Assembly (NCBI GenBank): GCA_045598945.1
Contig: JAZRVD010000137.1
Span: forward strand, 1 to 64,000
Source of the DNA: Colimorpha sp045598945
GTDB taxonomy: Bacteria; Bacteroidota; Bacteroidia; Bacteroidales; P3
Reading direction: 5' to 3'
DNA length: 64,000 nucleotides
Shown: piece after piece, positions 35,840 to 44,800 of the stretch
Layout: each line of letters begins with the position of its first letter
How positions within the stretch are numbered: the stretch's first letter is position 1
Notes under the pieces: model-generated
Database searches by the model: none
Told to the model about the DNA's origin: nothing
The model's input: only the letters and a program-made list of their open reading frames with translations
Made by a program: the position numbers and the translations under genes

Positions 35840-35878
35840 TTCGCATTTGTGCGAATGGAAAATTTTATATATTTTTGC
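35840..35878 (+). promoter_or_regulatory. Promoter with overlapping palindromic operator for the HTH-ImmA gene
   Basis: TATTTTTGC at 35870-35878 is the -7 box and TTTG at 35846-35849, 20 bp before it, is the -33 element. That TTTG is the loop of a perfect palindrome, TTCGCATTTGTGCGAA (35840-35855). Binding of the encoded helix-turn-helix protein there would block the promoter, so autorepression is likely. Confidence 0.6.
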
Positions 35879-35901
35879 AAAAAATTTAACAATTTAACAA
35901 T

Positions 35902-37008
35902 ATGCAATTAGCGAACATTCCACAAAATCACATTCCTGAAGAAAGAACCGTCGGAGAAATTATTGATACGAGGTTAATGGAATTAAGCATGAAACAAGCA
36001 GAATTAGCAGAAATAACTGGTATAACAAAATCAATTATCTGCGATGTAATAAAAGGCAACCGTTCAATAACCGCGGAAATGGCTGTTCTCATCGAATGTG
36101 CAATACAGATACCAGCCTTCTACTTAATGCAAGTTCAGGCGAAGCATGATATTGATATTGCAACTAATAGCCAACGTATCCAAAATATGATGTCATCAAT
36201 ATACGACTGGAACTCAATAAAGGAACTTTTGCCATTAGCAACACTCAAAAAATTAGGAAAAATCGAAGGAAATGTTCAGAAAAATGTTCAAAACGTATTC
36301 CAAATGTTCCATATAAATTCCTCAGAAGAACTTTATTCGAAAAAATCCACTGAACAAGAAACATATCTAAGACGTTCAGACAAAGTTAATTTTGACAATG
36401 ACACCTTATTTACATGGAAACATTATTGTTTCGATGAAGCAAGCAAAGTAAAAATAGACAAAACATTCGAAAAAGAAAAAATAAAAACGCTCGTTCAAAA
36501 CATCTCTCAAATATTTTACGAGAACATAAACACATACACTCGCATAAAGGATGCTTTCCTCAATGTTGGCATTCGCCTATTGTATATAGAAAAGGTAGGA
36601 CAACTTCCTGTTGACGGGATGTCATTTTGGAGAGATGAAAATCCAACAGTTATTCTCACTCGCAGAATGAAAAATATAGACAGCTTCGCATTCTCCACCA
36701 TGCATGAATTAGGGCATATAAAATATCATCTCAAACAAAGTGGAGAAACATTTATTAATTTTGACATTGCAGAACGGAATAAATTTGAAATAGAAGCCGA
36801 TACATTTGCACAAAATGCATTTATTAACAGAGAAGAATGGAATAGGTTCCTTGAGACTCTGAAGGGAGTTAATCCATTTGCCGTTCATCCAAAAATTCGA
36901 ATACTTGCAGAAAGTAAAAAAATAAATCCACAAATACTCTTTGGCAGATATATGCATGACACCAATCAATATCGTCTAAAACGAGTATTCGATACAGAAA
37001 TTAGATAA
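35902..37008 (+). CDS. HTH-type regulator with ImmA/IrrE metallopeptidase domain
   Basis: A 368-residue protein. The N-terminal helix-turn-helix (residues 27-70, MKQAELAEITGITKSIICDV) is HigA/XRE-like; the C-terminal ImmA/IrrE domain has the zinc motif STMHELGHIKYH at 268-272 with the third ligand region EIEADTFAQNAF near 297-305. Such fusions are antitoxin-like or relieve phage and element repression by proteolysis. It is the first gene of the AT-rich island and has a palindromic promoter. No toxin gene lies directly upstream, so a toxin-antitoxin role is not shown. Confidence 0.85.
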   Translation: MQLANIPQNHIPEERTVGEIIDTRLMELSMKQAELAEITGITKSIICDVIKGNRSITAEMAVLIECAIQIPAFYLMQVQAKHDIDIATNSQRIQNMMSSIYDWNSIKELLPLATLKKLGKIEGNVQKNVQNVFQMFHINSSEELYSKKSTEQETYLRRSDKVNFDNDTLFTWKHYCFDEASKVKIDKTFEKEKIKTLVQNISQIFYENINTYTRIKDAFLNVGIRLLYIEKVGQLPVDGMSFWRDENPTVILTRRMKNIDSFAFSTMHELGHIKYHLKQSGETFINFDIAERNKFEIEADTFAQNAFINREEWNRFLETLKGVNPFAVHPKIRILAESKKINPQILFGRYMHDTNQYRLKRVFDTEIR

Positions 37009-37242
37009 CCAAATATTAACATTATGAATGCATAATAGCTTATAGACAAAAAAAATCATGACATGAGAAGCAACACGAAAATTAGAGTATTTACTTCATT
37101 GATGGGAAGATCTTCTCACAATAATCTGGTAAGAAACCCGAATAAACCTGTGAAGATACATGTTTTTGCTAAATACAAGTATTTTATTTCGAAATTCCCT
37201 TTTTAACAATTATTTTTCGCCTAAATTAAAAGAAACAAGCCG

Positions 37243-37968
37243 ATGATACAATTAAATCTATTTTCACACTTTGAAGATACTTCTAATGACAAAAAAATAC
37301 AAAGCCTAAATGATATTGAAAATAATTCTATTTTCGGTCTAAGATATTGTTTTGATGCAATACGTTCCGGTAAATATGGCATACCTAAAATCAAAGCATA
37401 CCATGATACCATACCGGAAAATTTTGTAACATATAGCGATCACTCAACATCAAAAGATTTTTCATGTGGAATTGTCAGTTATGATGAAGATAAAGTGATA
37501 GAACGTATCTGGAAAAAACCAGATAAATATATCCCATTTTTTTCAAAATTTCAATGTGTCGGTGAACCCGATTTATCATTAAAAGTAAAATATCCACTTG
37601 CCATACAAATAAGCAATACCTTTAAGAATCACGCACTTGCTTTTCACATGCAAGAGCATGGGATAAAAATATTACCTTCAATGTCTTGGAGTTCTACAGA
37701 ATCATATGAATTCTGTTTTGACGGACATGAAAAAGGTGGTGCTGTAATCGTATCGACCATAGGAACATTAAGAGACGAACGTTCAAGTATGTATTTTAAA
37801 CTTGGTTTTCAAGAAATGTTGAAGCACATATCACCTGATGCAGTTGTTCTTTACGGCGACACAAATGACAGACTAAATGAATGGATGCCAAGGCAATTGC
37901 ATATTATTAATGTAAAACATAATCGTTTTAAGAGAGCCAGAAATCATGGGAGCAAGAGGAGCATTTGA
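37243..37968 (+). CDS. DUF4417 protein
   Basis: A 241-residue soluble protein similar to the DUF4417 family, which is common in phages and mobile elements. Recognisable parts are SIFGLRYCFDAIRSG near the start and the block VVLYGDTNDRLNEW near the end. No catalytic motif is evident to me. It follows the HTH-ImmA gene after a 234-bp gap with no recognisable feature and overlaps the next gene by 23 bp. Confidence 0.7.
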   Translation: MIQLNLFSHFEDTSNDKKIQSLNDIENNSIFGLRYCFDAIRSGKYGIPKIKAYHDTIPENFVTYSDHSTSKDFSCGIVSYDEDKVIERIWKKPDKYIPFFSKFQCVGEPDLSLKVKYPLAIQISNTFKNHALAFHMQEHGIKILPSMSWSSTESYEFCFDGHEKGGAVIVSTIGTLRDERSSMYFKLGFQEMLKHISPDAVVLYGDTNDRLNEWMPRQLHIINVKHNRFKRARNHGSKRSI

Positions 37969-38353
37969 CCCCAATTATGGGAAAACAGGAGGAATTCCTA
38001 TTGAAAAAAGAAATTATTCTTGCATAGGAACCTTAAATGGAATTAAAATCATTCAATGTGATATCGCAAAAAACAACCCGACAACTACATATTCTAATAT
38101 TGCGAATACTACATACTATTCGTATTCTAAAGAGAATAAAAGAATTGAACATATATACTATTTTAAAAATCACAAACTTGTAAAAAGTGTTGATTTTAAA
38201 AAGAATGAAAATCCTCATACCCATTATTGGAATAGTAGTCAAGTTGGACGAAAAAAACATGATGATCATAACACTCATCCCCTAAGCGATAAAGACAAAA
38301 GACTTATACATGAGGCACAAAAATATAATCAAAGCATAGAAAGAAATGAATAA
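37946..38353 (+). CDS. Island protein of unknown function (135 residues)
   Basis: Starts MGARGAFDPNYGKTGGIP, the kind of glycine-rich start seen in small phage-associated proteins next to DUF4417, and ends with a His-rich stretch (THYWNSSQVGRKKHDDHNTH) before a basic tail. The histidines could bind metal or form a nuclease-like site, but no family was recognised. It overlaps DUF4417 by 23 bp and the next gene by 8 bp, so the three are probably co-translated. Confidence 0.6.
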   Translation: MGARGAFDPNYGKTGGIPIEKRNYSCIGTLNGIKIIQCDIAKNNPTTTYSNIANTTYYSYSKENKRIEHIYYFKNHKLVKSVDFKKNENPHTHYWNSSQVGRKKHDDHNTHPLSDKDKRLIHEAQKYNQSIERNE

Positions 38354-38783
38354 AAAAATTATCAAAGAACATTTTTGGAACACTGGTGTTGATGGCGATG
38401 TTAGACTTACAACTGACGACATAGGTTGGCCAGATATGCTAAAACAAGAAGCTTTATCTGATTATCCAGAAACAATCTTCAGGCATTGCATAGAAATAGT
38501 CGGCTTTAATCTTTTATTTTATTGGACCAAAGATGAAAATTTCTACACCATAGAAACAGAGAAAGACCCAATAGAAATAAGACGAATTTTTCAAGATCCT
38601 GAATGGGATGGGGAATGTGAATTTATGAAAGCTGGTATAGACAAAGCTGGTCCAAATACAGCTTCAGCCGGTCAAATATTAGCGACTTTTAAAGATCCTA
38701 CCAAGATTTGGTCAGAATTAAAGATTGATGGAATCCCTATTCAACAAGTATTAGAAGAGTCCGCAATACTGACTTGGGATTAA
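38346..38783 (+). CDS. Island protein of unknown function (145 residues)
   Basis: An acidic, soluble protein beginning MNKKIIKEHFWNTGVDGD and containing YPETIFRHCIEIVGF and GECEFMKAGIDKAGPNTA. The composition and overlap (8 bp with the preceding gene) fit an immunity- or antitoxin-like partner of that gene, but this is inference from arrangement only. The 230 bp up to the right repeat contain no convincing gene. Confidence 0.55.
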   Translation: MNKKIIKEHFWNTGVDGDVRLTTDDIGWPDMLKQEALSDYPETIFRHCIEIVGFNLLFYWTKDENFYTIETEKDPIEIRRIFQDPEWDGECEFMKAGIDKAGPNTASAGQILATFKDPTKIWSELKIDGIPIQQVLEESAILTWD

Positions 38784-39011
38784 TATATTTCGACAGCAAT
38801 TTATCTGTCATTTGTGTTGTCCTTTTATTGGTATAAAACCCCATCAAGTATTTTTTAGGAGTTGTCCCATTCCACTGAGTCCTTCTCTGCTTTATCAGTG
38901 ATACAAAAAAATCCCAATTAGACAAAACATCTGAAAACACAGATTAATTTCGTCAATGCACCAATACCCTACATCCCTGCCCCGCCATAGCATTTCAATC
39001 CATGCTAAGCG

Positions 39012-39068
39012 GCAACACCCATCAGTTCAACTCACCTTTTGGTAAGCACTTCTTACCATCTTCTCGGT
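39012..39068 (-). repeat. 57-bp direct repeat, right copy (true end of the ClpX-like gene)
   Basis: Encodes TEKMVRSAYQKVS and the stop on the minus strand and matches 35396-35452. Shared core: GCAACACCCATCA, TCAACTCACCTTTTGGTAAG and TTACCATCTTCTCGGT. Confidence 0.8.
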
Positions 39069-40262
39069 TATTGTGATTTTTTTACCACCCATATCGTTGG
39101 CCTCATACATTATGTCCATAAGTATCTTTTCAATCACGCTGCGCAGCCCGCGCGCGCCGGTCTTGTTTTCCATAACAATATCCGCAACAGCCGCGATGGC
39201 GTTATCGTTGAAATCCAAAGTTATGTTGTCGAAATCGAGAAGCTTCTTATATTGTTTCAACATACTGTTTTTAGGCTCTTTGATAATCCTGACCAGGTCT
39301 TTCTTGGTCAAGGGGTTGGTATGGGAAAACGGCCGACAAGTTCGGGTATCATGCCAAACGCGCGGAAGTCAGCCGGCGTAACGTATGCGAGGGAGTCGCT
39401 GACCTTGCCGTTGTCGGTAGTAAAATTGTTGAAACCTATAGTTTTTTTAGTCAGACGCTTTGCTATCAGACGCTCCATACCTTCAAAAGCGCCGAGCCCT
39501 ATAAACAGGATATTGGTCGTATCGACGTATGTTAGCGGCACCGTAGGGTTTAATCTACCGCCATTAGGCATATCGCCGACGACGGTAGACTCTAATATCT
39601 TGAGCATACCCTGTTGACAGTCCTCGCCAGAGACGTCGCGGGTGATAGAGACATTCTCGCCTTTGCGGGCAATCTTGTCAATCTCATCGATAACGCAAAT
39701 GCCAATCTGGGTGCGCTTGACACTATGGTTGGCAGCCTTGAGCAGTCCTGTAATCATACTTTCAACATCGTTGCCGACATAACCGGCGGCCGTCATACCT
39801 GTAGCATCGGCGATGTAGTACGGTACGTTGAGGAGATTGGCAATCATCTTGAGCATAAACGTGTTGTGGTTTAGTATGCCGTTGGTATAATACCTATGGT
39901 CGCTTTCATCGGCAAGCTCGAAATCATACATATTCTCATACACGCCACAGTTTTCACACTCAACAATCTCATCGACGCCGTCCTCGGTCATTATAAGGTC
40001 GCCTACAGCCAAGTCTTTGACAAAGACCTCGTCGAGGCTGTCGGTAAAGACGATGTGATCGTCGGCACATTCCAGCATCAAGCCGTTTTTCGTCTTTATA
40101 GAATACTTCAAGTACGGCACCGTTTTATGCAACGACACAGTGTCGACAAATCCGCTATCGGTCAGGATCTCCCACCCATCAGTGTCAAAGGTGTCAACAA
40201 ATTTACGCTCAACTAATTCAGATTTTCTTTTTTCAATCATTTCTTTTGTATATATATTCAAC

Positions 40263-40518
40263 CTTTATTTGCAATTCAATGTAGTTTTGATAGCAATGTT
40301 AAGACAGTGATGCTTTTAGGCGCATACGACTCCATCATTATTTGACAAGCCTCTTTAATGGATTGACCTCTACTAATAGTATCATCTATGATTAATGTAT
40401 CTTGTCCGTTAATTTTGTTTGCAGACTCAGCACACCACCAGATGCTTCGCTTTTTTACTACAAGACCAAAAACGTTAGCCATTTTTTCCTTGCACCTGAT
40501 GAGCACTCTTTATTTGCA
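40263..40518. repeat. 11-bp direct repeats bounding the ComF fragment
   Basis: TGCAAATAAAG (minus-strand orientation) occurs at 40508-40518 and again at 40263-40273, 245 bp apart. The ComF fragment fills the interval. Removing one copy plus the interval brings the two intein parts to within one base of a continuous frame (ALMQIK joined to LNIYTKE), which fits an insertion by a recombination event. Confidence 0.7.
40276..40506 (-). pseudogene. ComF-like phosphoribosyltransferase C-terminal fragment inside the intein
   Basis: Encodes RCKEKMANVFGLVV and further on DTLIIDDTISRGQSIKEAC with the PRPP-binding loop, then PKSITVLTLLSKLH and a stop. This is the C-terminal third of a ComF-type phosphoribosyltransferase, starting in the middle of the domain; the first two thirds are absent. 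It is flanked by TGCAAATAAAG at 40508-40518 and 40263-40273. It has no promoter and is most likely inert, although an SD-like AAGGA precedes the ATG at 40482. Confidence 0.75.
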
Positions 40519-41288
40519 TCAGGGCTATGAAGTCGTTGATGGAGATTTTGACAATCTCGCCGCTATCTTTTTTTCGCAATGTTACGCATGTGTCGCCTGA
40601 GACGCACTTGCCCGTACCCGTATTGCCGCACATGAGGATGTTTCCTTTTTCTATCGTAACGTTGTCAAACTCATCTGTGCGATTGTCTATGACACCATAG
40701 TTGGATAGCACTCGCTTGTAGTGGTTGTAGACTGCGACAGACAGGACTTTTTTCGCCTGGTCCTGACCAACGACGTAGTCGTCAAGGTATTTGACAATAT
40801 CCTTCGGCTTGTATCTTTCAAGCTTTTCCTTGAGCGGATTGAGTATTTCGGATAGTTCACGTTCATCTCTCTCCTTCTCTCTTCTTTTGCCTTCTTCCAC
40901 TAAGCTGTCCCAACTTGTACGTTCTTTTCTTGTTGCCATAATTGTTTATAAATTTATAAATGAATATTTTGAAATCAGTTCGTATCTAAGCGACGTATAA
41001 ACGCATTCTCTTTATACCTCTATAGCAGAGAGCCTGTTTTGATTATAGCTCTAAAATTCTCCATCATTGTTTTTTATTTTCGATAATGCGAATGTATGAT
41101 TTTTTTTGAAATAATAAAATACATGAAGAAAAAACCGCAAATATTTTGCGACGAGCGGGCAGGTCGTGTCGCAAGCTGTAGCTATGCAACTTTCAACCCA
41201 ATAGAAAAAAAACGGATTGCATTGGTGCAGCATGCCACGTCTTAACAAGGGCATACATATACACAAGACAAGTAAACGAATAAAAAAA

Positions 41289-41313
41289 GATGTTGCAAAC
41301 TACTTGCAACATC
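41289..41313. terminator. Bidirectional terminator next to tRNA-Leu
   Basis: GATGTTGCAA and TTGCAACATC form a perfect 10-bp stem around a 5-base loop with T tracts on both sides, so it works in both directions and ends the tRNA-Leu transcript. The 350 bp between here and the ClpX-like start contain no gene; a TTGCGAC/GTCGCAA inverted repeat at 41146-41174 is the only visible structure. Confidence 0.8.
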
Positions 41314-41324
41314 CTTTTTTGATG

Positions 41325-41406
41325 TGCCCGGGACAGGACTTGAACCTGCACTCCTTGCGAAATACGCACCTGAAACGTACGCGTCTACCAATTCCGCCAC
41401 CCGGGC
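41325..41406 (-). tRNA. tRNA-Leu (anticodon CAG)
   Basis: Read on the minus strand, GCCCGGG and CCCGGGC pair as the acceptor stem, the D-arm is GCGGAATTGGTAGACGC, and the anticodon loop is TTCAGGT, giving CAG. The extra arm is long (class II), as expected for leucine. The 3' CCA is not encoded. It is transcribed after the second tRNA-Leu. Confidence 0.93.
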
Positions 41407-41462
41407 TGTTTTAGTCAAAAATAAAGAGCACTTTCATGCTCTATTATTTTCACCTTGTATGG

Positions 41463-41546
41463 TGCCCAGGACAAGACTTGAACTTGCACGCCGTTATCGG
41501 CACTACCCCCTCAAAGTAGCGTGTATACCAATTTCACCACCTGGGC
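41463..41546 (-). tRNA. tRNA-Leu (anticodon GAG)
   Basis: Minus-strand GCCCAGG pairs with CCTGGGC; the anticodon stem is CTACT/GGTAG with loop TTGAGGG, giving GAG. A long variable arm (TGCCGATAACGGC) marks it as class II. A TATCTTTGC box at 41568-41576 lies directly upstream. The two leucine tRNAs form one transcript. Confidence 0.93.
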
Positions 41547-41567
41547 TTCTTCCTCTCGAAAGCGGGT

Positions 41568-41576
41568 GCAAAGATA
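41568..41576 (-). promoter_or_regulatory. -7 box of the tRNA-Leu pair
   Basis: The minus strand reads TATCTTTGC, an exact match, 22 bp upstream of the first tRNA-Leu. The remainder of the gap to 41824 shows nothing. Confidence 0.6.
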
Positions 41577-41824
41577 CAGCATTTTTTTATACCAGCAAAA
41601 TATTTTTTTCTTTTTTTCTTTTACCGTCTAACAACATACATATTTTCAGACCTATAAGCATAGATATTTTTTTTCTTCATACCGTATTGTCGCACGTCGT
41701 ATTGCAGATAAAAAAGAGAGAAAAATCTTTTTAGCTCCGTTTTCTCGCATCATTGCAATATACTACGAGGGCTGCGACAATAACCGCAGCCCCCGTATAC
41801 AAGCTACAAGCATACATTCAAAGA

Positions 41825-44800
41825 CTAATCGTCCTCTTCCTCGCTGTCTTCTTCGCCATCCTCGCTGTCGGTAGCCGAAGAGCCGTCGGTCTGACCGAAG
41901 CGGAGCAAGAAGTTGGCCACGTCGTTCTTGCTGCTGCCTACACGATAGTGGAAGGTGCCAGTCTTGTCGGAGACCTGACGCTGGTCGGCGCTGAGACCCT
42001 TGATCATATCGACCCACTCGCCCACGGAGGAATAGATGGTGAGCTGCTGTGTGTTGGCCTCATAGTTAAAGTAGTACCAGTGGTCGGAGGCCACCTGTAT
42101 GTAGAGCGTGAGGTTGGTGGTGGTGCCACGCTTGAAGATCTGAGCCTTGACACGAGTGTCGAGGTTGAGCTGCTTCTTGCCCACCATCATGAGAGGTGTA
42201 ACGCCATCGTAGTAGTAGCCCAAAGTGGAGGAGTACTTCCAGTTGATACGACCAAAGAGGAGCGTCTGGTCGAACTGCTTGGGCTTCTTGTTCATAGCAC
42301 CGGTAGAGACATAGTCGGTGTAAGCCTCGTTGCCCTTCTCGTCGCCCATATAGTAGACCATGGCGTCGTGCAAGAGGTCGTTGTCGGGGTTGGATGGCGA
42401 GAGGCGTAGGTCGTCGGCGATAAGCTGAGCCATATATTCTATAACCTTGTCCTGCATTGGGAAGGTAACGCCGAAGAGGGTATTGACGGCGGTGCCTTCA
42501 ATGTCCTTGGGGTCGAGCTTGGCGTTGCCATAGGCAAAGTTGCCGCCCACGCCCTGACGTATGCCAAGACGTACAGGACCTTCGCCGCTGACGGCACATG
42601 TCTGCGTGTTGAGAGTGAGCAGACGGCCCACGATGGCGAGGTCTTCGAGTTTCTCGCGCGAGGCTATGCGATAGACCTGCTCCTTGCTGTCGTATTCAAG
42701 GTAGCCAAAAGAGGTAACAATCTCGTTGTCGACGGCGCGTTCGGAGGTGAGGAAGGCGTTGCGAGGCTCAAGGCTGTTGGGGTCGTAGAGTATGGCAGCG
42801 GTGATACGCTCACCCTTCCAGTCGACAGGTATCTCTGGCACCTCGACCTGCACGTCCTTGGGGTCGATATAGCCATTGAAGGCGAGGAGACCCATCTTGT
42901 CGGCAGGTAGGCAGTTGTGGATAAGGCGCACGCCGCCTTCCATAAAATAGGCGTTGGTGTCAGCCTCGACACGCACCTTGCCGGCAAAGCCGAGAGCCTT
43001 GTTGAGAGTGAAGTTGGCATCGTCGGCGATGAAGCCCTGACCAATGGTTACACCCTCTTTGTTGGGAGCTATAGACTCCATAAAGATAGGCTGGTGCTTC
43101 TCGTCCTCGTCGATATAGTCGATATAGCCCTTGCCCGAATAGGCGTTGCGGCCGGTAACGATGACATCGGCGTCGTAGAACTGGTGGAACTTGTTGTCGC
43201 GCGAGGCTACAATCTTGGATTTCTGCAAGAGTTTCATATCAGCATTGCGCGAGATATGCAGCGAGTCGCCAGAGGGAGCGATAGCCGCATCGGCGACATT
43301 GACAAGGAAGACCTGCTGGCAGCTCAGCTCGGCATGGTCATACTTGAAGATAGCGTGGACGCTGTTGAACTCGAGGTTGTCCTGCTTGGGGTGCATAGAT
43401 ACAAAGCGAGCGCCTGGCATCTCCTTGCCCACACGGTCGACGACATCGACCGACTCGAGACCCTGGGAGTCGTTGCTCTTGCTGTTCTGGAGGTCGAGGG
43501 TCTGGTTGTCCATGCCCCACGAGAACTTGTCAACGAAGGCCTTGTACTGCAGCACAGGCAGCTTAGTCTCGCTGATGGGGTCGTTGGCGACGAAGTCGGC
43601 ACGGCGAGCCTTAAAGTCAACATGCGCCTGCATATTGTCGGCTTGGAAAGCCACCTTGTTGTAGAGCTTGCTCTGCAAGACAAACTTGCTGACCTGGGCA
43701 TCCATCTCGGTGGTAGAGAGGTCGAAGCGCAGAGAAGAGAGGAGGCCTTCGTCGTTGTTGAGATGAGCGTCGCCAGAGGCGATAGCCCCCTCAGGACGGA
43801 GAGCCACATAGCCATCGAGATAGGTAGCGCCGTGGTACATGATAAACGGCGTGCCGCCCTTGGGCTGGGCAATATTCATAGAGTCCATGTAAGGATACCA
43901 GCGCTCGAAGGTGCGGCCGTTCTGAATATCGGGGAAGCCCCCCTCCTCGCGCACATAGAAGGTGTCGGTGATGGCAAACATGGAATCGGGGAGGAACAAG
44001 ATGTCGTTGCTCTTAGACACCGAGGTGAGGTAGTCGACCTGTCCGCGACCGCGCAAGCCCTTATAGCTGAGGTCGATGGTGTTGTGATAGGTGCCCTTGC
44101 CACCGTAGGCGGGGAAGCCCTCCTTGGGGGTCTGACGCACAAAGCCGAGCGAATAGTCGGGCTGCACCTTGAGAGGCTCCTCGAAATCGGGGAAGATACC
44201 CGCCGAAGTCAGCTTGCCGCCAAACTGCACACTGTCGGTGGCAAAATTGACAAGGTTTTTGACAGTGAAAGGATAGAGGGTGAAATAGAACTTGTCGCGT
44301 CGGTAGAGGCCATGCTGCACCACAGGGGCATCGTAGTAAACAAAGCTGTTCTCCTTGCTCTCGAGGATGGGGAAGTCCTTGGTGCGCTTGAGGCCGTTGT
44401 GGTTGTCCGGCTCGTCGATCTGTATGGTGGCCACCAGTTGATGCAGCGGAGTACGCACCAGCTGCTCCTTGTTGGGGTCGGTAAACATCTTGACATAGAA
44501 GAACATGGAGTCTACTTTGGGCATGTCGAGGTTGAACTTCTCGTAGGAGAAGTCGGCATCGGTAACAAACATCACAAAACGGCCTGCATCGACACGTCCA
44601 GAGAAGCTGATGTCGCGGTTTTTATGCACCACAATCTTGCCCTTGTAGGGGCGTATGGCTACAGCCTGGCTGTCGCTGACGACAAACTTGCTGATACCCT
44701 CGATATTGAGGTCGAGACTTTCGAGCGAGAGGACAGCGTTGACACCCTTGGTGGCAGACTCGAGGGTGATGGCGTCGTAGTCGTGGTTGGGAGTGCGAGT

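Larger units (their letters stand above)
35396..39068. mobile_element. AT-rich genomic island bounded by 57-bp direct repeats
   Basis: About 3.6 kb holding an HTH-ImmA/IrrE gene, a DUF4417 gene and two unknown genes, all on the plus strand while thioredoxin and ClpX-like genes outside are on the minus strand. The base composition is clearly more AT-rich than the flanks. The bounding repeats are copies of the ClpX-like 3' end. No integrase is present, so it may be a decayed or satellite-type element. The first 450 bp inside the left repeat carry no gene apart from the promoter. Confidence 0.6.
39863..40606 (-). mobile_element. Intein inserted in the P-loop of the ClpX-like gene (interrupted)
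   Basis: Sits exactly between Lys and Thr of GTGK/T, a favoured intein site. The N-part starts with Cys112, CVSGDTCVTLRKKDSGEIVK (block A). The C-part has block B (LECADDHIVFT), FVKDLAVGDLI, and blocks F/G (NMYDFELADESDHRYYTNGI, ending LNHN) followed by Thr. Together they would be a mini-intein of about 176 residues without homing endonuclease. N- and C-parts are in the same overall frame but separated by an insertion at 40263-40518 with stops, so cis-splicing should fail. Confidence 0.88.
39027..40939 (-). pseudogene. ClpX-like AAA+ unfoldase gene with intein, insertion and frameshift
   Basis: The three pieces of one ClpX-like protein: an N-part (start 40939) up to GNTGTGK, a middle part resuming TFMLKMIANLLNVPYYIADAT with Walker B ICVIDEIDKIARK, pore loop GYVG and an IGF loop (TIGFNN) as used to dock ClpP, and a C-part (39027-39311) with GARGLRS, sensor 2. 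The classical zinc-binding N-domain is absent; the protein starts MATRKERTSW and goes straight to YVVGQDQAKKVLSVAVYNHY, which is unusual for chromosomal ClpX and suggests a phage-type copy. An intein splits the P-loop, and near 39310 the frame breaks where CCCC should be CCCCC to join PIPTP to LTKKDL. Confidence 0.85.

Noticed and set aside
38737..38940. A 67-codon minus-strand frame between the island genes and the right repeat
   Set aside because: It overlaps the preceding gene, has no recognisable family and no promoter; possibly a remnant, but not supportable.
39308..39311. Programmed ribosomal frameshift in the ClpX-like gene
   Set aside because: No slippery heptamer or following stem-loop was seen; a lost C in a CCCC run explains the break.
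41051..41266. A 71-codon minus-strand frame between the ClpX-like gene and the tRNA-Leu genes
   Set aside because: Composition rich in Cys, Phe and Lys without any family resemblance; probably chance in AT-rich DNA.
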